Below, in pieces: positions 61,787 through 64,000 of a DNA stretch of 64,000 nucleotides. The stretch's first letter is position 1; every line of letters starts with the position of its first letter. Source of the DNA: Apolygus lucorum (taxonomy: Eukaryota > Arthropoda > Insecta > Hemiptera > Miridae); contig CM019179.2 of NCBI GenBank assembly GCA_009739505.2, forward strand, positions 7,651,062 through 7,715,061. Reading direction: 5' to 3'. Position numbers and translations under genes: made by a program. The notes beneath the pieces are model-generated. The model made no database searches and was not told the origin of the DNA. It worked only from the letters and a program-made list of their open reading frames with translations.

Positions 61787-64000
61787 GTGAGTACCGGCCC
61801 ATTGGCTTTGGATGGAGTCAGTCGTTCAAGGGTTGGTAGGCCTTTGTGACTGGCCTGTTCCCCTGCTTTCGTGTGAACTGTTTTTAGGCTGAGCGTGGAG
61901 TCTACAAGACTGCAATCCTTTTGTAGAGAGCAATATGCATCGTAGTCAGTACCTGTCGGTGGTTCCTCTATAGCATGTTTCGATCGGAATTTTGCATTCG
62001 TTGACGAACCAACCTCTTAAAGAAACATAAGCTGACCAGCATATTCGCCGCACCTAATTGAAATGTCGTCGCTGCCACAGCAACACTGGCTAAGTGACAT
62101 TTTGGCGATTTTCAGGTTTTGACGGTTTCTTAAGTAATTTTTCGTGCTGGATCGATTGGTGAAGTCGGTTTTTTGCTATTGGCAACACTGACCCCGCTAT
62201 CACGAAAAAGGAAACACTGACTAAGTGATTTTAGTTCGGAAACAGTGGCTATCTACATGTTTTTACCTTACAATCTCCTACCTCGTGTGACCACGCCATT
62301 GGTTTTCATGATGATTAAATGGAATAATTTCTACTTTTTCACTCATTTCGGGAAGAATGAAGTTCGATTATCAATATTTGAGCATTGAATTCGGTTGAAA
62401 CATTTGGTTTTGAGGTGATAAAAGTTTTTAGTGCAGATAGCTTATGTTGTTGTGCACTCTTGATGTAGTTAGCCTCTGTTATTTAAAACCAGTTTTTTCG
62501 CTCTCCTGAAAAGTTGGCAAAAATCAGATAGCCAGTGTTGCTGTGGCAGCGACGATGTGCACTTCTTAAAATCTGACCTACTTATTTTAAAATCCCGACG
62601 AATGATACTCTTGATCGCTCAGGTTTTGTTAATCTCCTTAAATTGAAACCTTCTCTTCTTTCATCGATTCCATGCTCAGCTTGAACTACCCTCCGCATGA
62701 CTAATTTTCGCTTTTATCGTGTGGCATTGGTCTAGTTTTGCCTGATTCAACAGAATGTCGAAATGTTCATTTGCTAGAAACTGCAAAAAAATCGTTTAAT
62801 CTTTTCTCGTCTTCAGGGTTTAGGCATTTCTGATGATATCTGAATTTTTTGGTATTTCATAGATTTTCTTATTCACAATCCATCATAATTTTGTTATTCT
62901 TTCTCTCAAATATTGTACCTGCTTTGGTACCTAATTTTCCTCAATTTTTCGGATGGTTTGAATAAAATGCTTAAATTGATTACTTTTTTAGTTAATGAAT
63001 TCTGGATTATTCGGTGAATATGAATTTTCTTTGTGGTACTTATTTTTAGTTTCCAATTTTCTGTCTTCCATCATGATAATCATTTTGACTGATGTTTTAA
63101 TTTTTGCTAGTTGTCCAGCAGCTGTAATTCTCTATATGTTGGTTTCTATGTTGACTCAGTCCGTGGAACAAGAATTTTCAATCTGCGAGTATTTTGTCAT
63201 TATAAGAACATTCGATGTAGATTCCCTCATCCTACAGAGAATAGTTTCTTAATTTTGTAATTTAACTACATTGAGTAGCCTATCGCTTATAGCCCATTTT
63301 AACGTCTTATCGACGTTAATATTGAAACTTCTTTTAAAATCTTAAGCAGTCCCTAGGCGGTCAGAATTTGATGAAAAAAAGGGTGATCAATCGACTGAGA
63401 AAGTAACGATTGAGCGCCTATAAGTGTGTTGGAAGATTGAGTCAATGGCTGAAAGAGATTGATAGGTATGTTGATGTCAGACGAACGACTGAAGAGGGCA
63501 ATTGAGCGTCTAGTAGCGTTTTGATCAATCTTTCCCTCATATAATAGGTAATAGGAAGGTTAAAACGCGTGCTGGAGAAGCCTACCAGCCGAAGCGTAAG
63601 AGAAGTGCTCAGCAAAATAGTATTTGAGGAGGCCAACAAATAGAATTGTTAGTGTAACTGCAATTCAAAAAAAAAAAAAAAATCGCTCAATATGAAATTC
63701 AAGCAGCATTATTGGATTTGTACGTCGTCATTATTTTTTCTCCGTTGAATGTTGTCCTCCTTCACCCCAGATTCTTACTGTGGGACGTCCTAAAAGGCAG
63801 AAACTTGGGACAAAATGTTGACAGAATCGATGAATTGATGAAAAAAAGAGAATAATCTGCGGTATTACTTTAACAGAGAATAGTACTTTTCAATTTTGAA
63901 CCGAAACCGAGTAATCAACATTGTTTCAGTAAAGGTGGGTTCACAAGCGTCCGACTCTGCGTTTCCGACTCTCCGTTCTGCCCGCTGATTGGCCAAGAAG
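61787..64000 (+). other. PPIP5K intron 13, truncated by the window
   Basis: AT-rich sequence with one inverted-repeat element (62066-62554) and a poly-A run near 63668. No further PPIP5K exon was recognised up to base 64000. Confidence 0.7.
62066..62554. mobile_element. MITE with CGTCGCTGCCACAGCAACAC ends
   Basis: About 490 bp with perfect 25 bp inverted ends CGTCGCTGCCACAGCAACAC.. No coding content. Target duplication not resolved. Confidence 0.65.

Larger units (their letters stand above)
49888..61607 (+). other. PPIP5K intron 12 (11.7 kb) containing MYBBP1A
   Basis: Holds one arm of a CAGGGTG foldback (about 50270-50780, ending ACACCCTGTA), a palindrome, a CpG-rich MITE, the antisense MYBBP1A gene, a TTAA MITE, a LINE, mariner 5 and RNase H fragments. 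No gene is seen in 57197-57990 or 59287-59800. Confidence 0.85.

Noticed and set aside
61610..61785. Alternative frame of exon 13 reading [15 protein letters not shown]
   Set aside because: It does not fit the split Arg codon left by exon 12; the chosen frame keeps phase and stays open.

Overview
The window is one strand of a transposon-rich, AT-rich animal genome. Split genes with GT-AG introns, mariner, Merlin, Helitron, piggyBac-like and R1-like elements and insect-like proteins all point to an arthropod, most likely an insect. I cannot fix the order; a hemipteran is a guess. No bacterial operons, rRNA genes, CRISPR arrays or functional tRNA genes were seen. Boundaries were read by eye.

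Two host genes are recognisable. The first is the C-terminal half of PPIP5K (VIP1), the dual kinase/phosphatase for inositol pyrophosphates. It is spread over 13 plus-strand exons from 453 to 61786, with consistent reading phase (about 646 codons). It starts at the RHGDRTP motif of the histidine-acid-phosphatase-like domain and ends in the divergent tail. The ATP-grasp kinase half lies upstream of the window and the last exon(s) lie downstream. The second is a single-exon 1099-codon MYBBP1A/Pol5 homologue on the minus strand (51502-54801), nested inside the 11.7 kb PPIP5K intron 12.

Almost everything else is intronic mobile DNA, much of it nested. It includes TA-flanked foldback elements with CAGGGTG-type ends (4991-7446, 8310-9650, 11458-12810, 20996-24755) and five mariner copies (2662, 18799, 30789, 38063, 57994). 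Others are TA-flanked MITEs, TTAA-flanked piggyBac-like MITEs (38915, 43559, 55293, 60853 and a larger one at 11385-13549), a TTA-flanked Harbinger-like MITE (25514), a Merlin element with a perfect 8 bp target duplication (28939-30108) and two mini-Helitrons. There are also non-LTR retrotransposon fragments (44824-46020, 56121-57037, 59879-60914).

The most interesting structures are two kinds of miniature LTR element. One family (15603-16170 and 47698-48270) has about 134 bp LTRs with TG..CA ends, a G-rich polypurine tract and 4 bp target duplications; each LTR carries a 73-74 nt tRNA-like cloverleaf with A and B boxes. The other (21446-23329) has 122 bp LTRs differing at one position and, in place of gag-pol, one uninterrupted 520-codon coiled-coil ORF. 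It is inserted in one arm of a foldback whose opposite arm preserves the empty site.
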